Shown one piece after another: positions 6,217 through 6,712 of a DNA stretch of 6,712 nt. The DNA comes from Burkholderiales bacterium. GTDB taxonomy: Bacteria; Pseudomonadota; Gammaproteobacteria; Burkholderiales; Burkholderiaceae_E. The DNA is taken from contig CP070753.1 in the NCBI GenBank assembly GCA_020348765.1, positions 1,131,055 through 1,137,766 of the forward strand, written 5' to 3'. Position 1 is the stretch's first letter. Each line of letters starts with the position of its first letter. Both the position numbers and the translations under genes were made by a program. A model generated the notes under the pieces. That model saw nothing but the letters and a program-made list of their open reading frames with translations, was not told the origin of the DNA and ran no database searches.

Positions 6217-6452
6217 CCGGCGCAGCGCCGGCCCTCGAACTGGCGTTCGGCGAGATCCGGCACACCCGGCTGCGCCCGGTCAGGCATGCACTGCGGCATC
6301 GCGGCTTCTATTGCCGGATCCCGGTGCACGCGCTGGCCGATCTGCCTCGTGCGACGCGCCTGTTCGGCGTGAACCGGTTCGCTCCGCTGGCCTTCCACGA
6401 GTCCGATCACGGCGACGGCCGCACGCCGCTGCTGCGGTGGATCCGGTCCCTT
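6213..6452 (+). pseudogene. DUF1365 family protein, 3'-truncated at the right join
   Basis: The first 80 residues follow the DUF1365 pattern: a start-proximal GEIRHTRLRPVRHALRHRGFY segment (about 13-33), a short L-x-DLP loop, RLFGVNRFAPLAFHESDHGDG (about 49-69) and PLLRWIRSL (72-80). The family is usually about 240-270 residues; the conserved later part (a P-R-x-LGYVFNPVSFW-like region) is absent. The frame stays open by chance for 23 further codons of unrelated sequence. DUF1365 proteins have no settled biochemical role; they are found with FAD oxidoreductases of this type and cyclopropane-fatty-acid-synthase-like methyltransferases in light- or singlet-oxygen-responsive operons. The gene is probably intact in the source genome and cut only by the join, so 'pseudogene' here means broken in this contig. 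Confidence 0.85.
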
Positions 6453-6455
6453 ACC
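6438..6455. other. Right composition break / probable chimeric join
   Basis: The DUF1365 pattern stops after 'WIRS', and the DNA changes within a few bases from GC-rich to a much more balanced and AT-rich composition. A GGATCC hexamer lies at 6439-6444 and a 5-base inverted repeat (TTACC-GTGAA-GGTAA) at 6451-6465. Neither is sufficient to show a mobile-element end, and no integrase or transposase is present. A GATC site at a join would fit a cloned-fragment chimera but is also expected by chance. Confidence 0.7.
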
Positions 6456-6524
6456 GTGAAGGTAACCAGTACGAGTAATAGTTCTTTTACAGACGAAAGT
6501 GATGCGCCATTCACCATATACTGA
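6451..6524 (+). CDS. C-terminal tail of a probable secreted or surface protein, fragment
   Basis: After the join, the frame gives about 24 residues reading TVKVTSTSNSSFTDESDA followed by PFTIY and a TGA. The Ser/Thr-rich beta-strand pattern with 'F-x-D-x-SDAPFTI' resembles the end of Ig-like or Kre9-like modules at the C-termini of bacterial secreted proteases and adhesins. It comes from a gene different from DUF1365, whose frame it happens to continue. The fragment is short, so the assignment rests on pattern memory only. The stop is followed 46 bases later by a hairpin terminator, as expected for a real gene end. Confidence 0.4.
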
Positions 6525-6568
6525 GATTACAGTTAGATAGGAACAGCAGACAGCAGTGAAAATAAGAA

Positions 6569-6599
6569 AGGCGGGACATTTATATCCCGCCTGCTTTTC
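6569..6599. terminator. Intrinsic terminator, probably bidirectional
   Basis: A perfect 7-base GC-rich stem GGCGGGA (6570-6576) and TCCCGCC (6585-6591), with one more A-T pair outside and an 8-base loop, is followed by TGCTTTTC on the right. It is preceded by an A-rich run (AATAAGAAA) that would read as a T-tract on the reverse strand. It lies between two convergent gene ends (stops at 6524 and 6605), where it would serve both. Confidence 0.8.
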
Positions 6600-6604
6600 A
6601 GGTT

Positions 6605-6712
6605 TCAACATTCAATACAAGAGTGCGTTGTGTTCATTGAGTTTTTGGAGTTTGTAGGGTCCTGATGGAATAGCTTACGCATTCCACAGGATAAATTTAT
6701 TGTGTTCATCAT
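6605..6712 (-). CDS. Unknown protein, C-terminal end (35 residues seen)
   Basis: On the reverse strand an open frame runs from the window edge to a TGA at 6605-6607 and ends in NTTHSCIEC. It contains two Cys near the end and Asn/Ser/Thr-rich sequence; no family is recognised. It stops 13 bases before the hairpin terminator, which is the main support that it is a real gene end. An ATG-ATG pair falls exactly at the edge of the window, so it could alternatively be a complete short peptide of 35 residues. The conspicuous inverted repeat at 6660-6691 inside it weakens the coding claim. Confidence 0.3.
   Translation of the reverse strand: MMNTINLSCGMRKLFHQDPTNSKNSMNTTHSCIEC
6660..6691. repeat. Strong imperfect inverted repeat (hairpin)
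   Basis: TCCTGATGGAAT (6660-6671) pairs with ATTCCACAGGA (6681-6691) over 11 base pairs with a single bulged A and a 9-base loop. No T-tract follows on either strand, so a terminator is unlikely. It could be a recombination site, a small-RNA hairpin or part of a repeat family. A 10-base direct repeat, TTGTGTTCAT, lies on both sides at 6628-6637 and 6700-6709. Confidence 0.6.

Noticed and set aside
6060..6611. Reverse-strand open frame across the right join (183 codons)
   Set aside because: It spans two DNA pieces of different origin and runs through the hairpin terminator; it is antisense to the FAD gene over most of its length.
1..6712. Genomic island or transposon carrying the GC-rich core
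   Set aside because: No integrase, transposase, tRNA, terminal inverted repeat or target duplication is visible, and genes are cut at both ends by unrelated sequence; a chimera fits better.

Overview
The window is a composite of three pieces with different base composition. Positions 1 to about 158 are AT-rich and carry a fragment of a phosphopantetheinyl transferase (AcpS-type). Positions about 158 to about 6450 are strongly GC-rich, with GC-biased third codon positions and long shadow reading frames on both strands. Positions about 6450 to 6712 return to balanced or AT-rich sequence with the tails of two unrelated convergent genes. Genes are cut at both joins. The outer pieces therefore probably come from other genomes, through a chimeric contig or library clone, or less likely from illegitimate recombination. 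The gene content of the core (CarH/LitR-type regulator, Fe-S photolyase, FAD oxidoreductase plus DUF1365) suggests a halophilic or environmental proteobacterium, probably gammaproteobacterial. That assignment is inference from gene content and composition only.

Layout of the GC-rich core. (1) A 5'-truncated Ala/Lys-rich protein with a tail of eleven 12-bp tandem units (to 711) overlaps a FIST-domain sensor-type protein (708-1904). (2) Running the other way and ending one base from the FIST stop codon is a two-gene unit: a MerR/cobalamin-binding regulator (3492-4430) followed after 38 bp by a photolyase-related protein with the four cysteines of the Fe-S bacterial photolyases (1906-3453). (3) A 430-bp divergent control region (4431-4860) holds a good sigma70-type promoter facing right, framed by two similar 15-17 bp palindromic elements 63 bp apart, and several smaller inverted repeats. 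(4) Rightward from it run an FAD-dependent amine-oxidase-fold enzyme (4861-6216) and, overlapping its stop codon, the first 80 codons of a DUF1365 gene that is cut by the right-hand join.

How it works together. MerR-B12 photoreceptors of the CarH/LitR family repress, in the dark, genes for photoprotection, DNA photorepair and lipid modification, and release them in light. The gene set here (photolyase, FAD oxidoreductase, DUF1365, usually followed by a cyclopropane-fatty-acid-synthase-like methyltransferase) matches such a regulon. The regulator keeps the W-x9-EH and E-x-H-x-x-G motifs of adenosylcobalamin light sensors but has Ala where Thermus CarH has the second, light-state histidine. The most useful observations are this regulator variant, its probable double operator, and the two sharp joins that anyone using this contig should resolve first.
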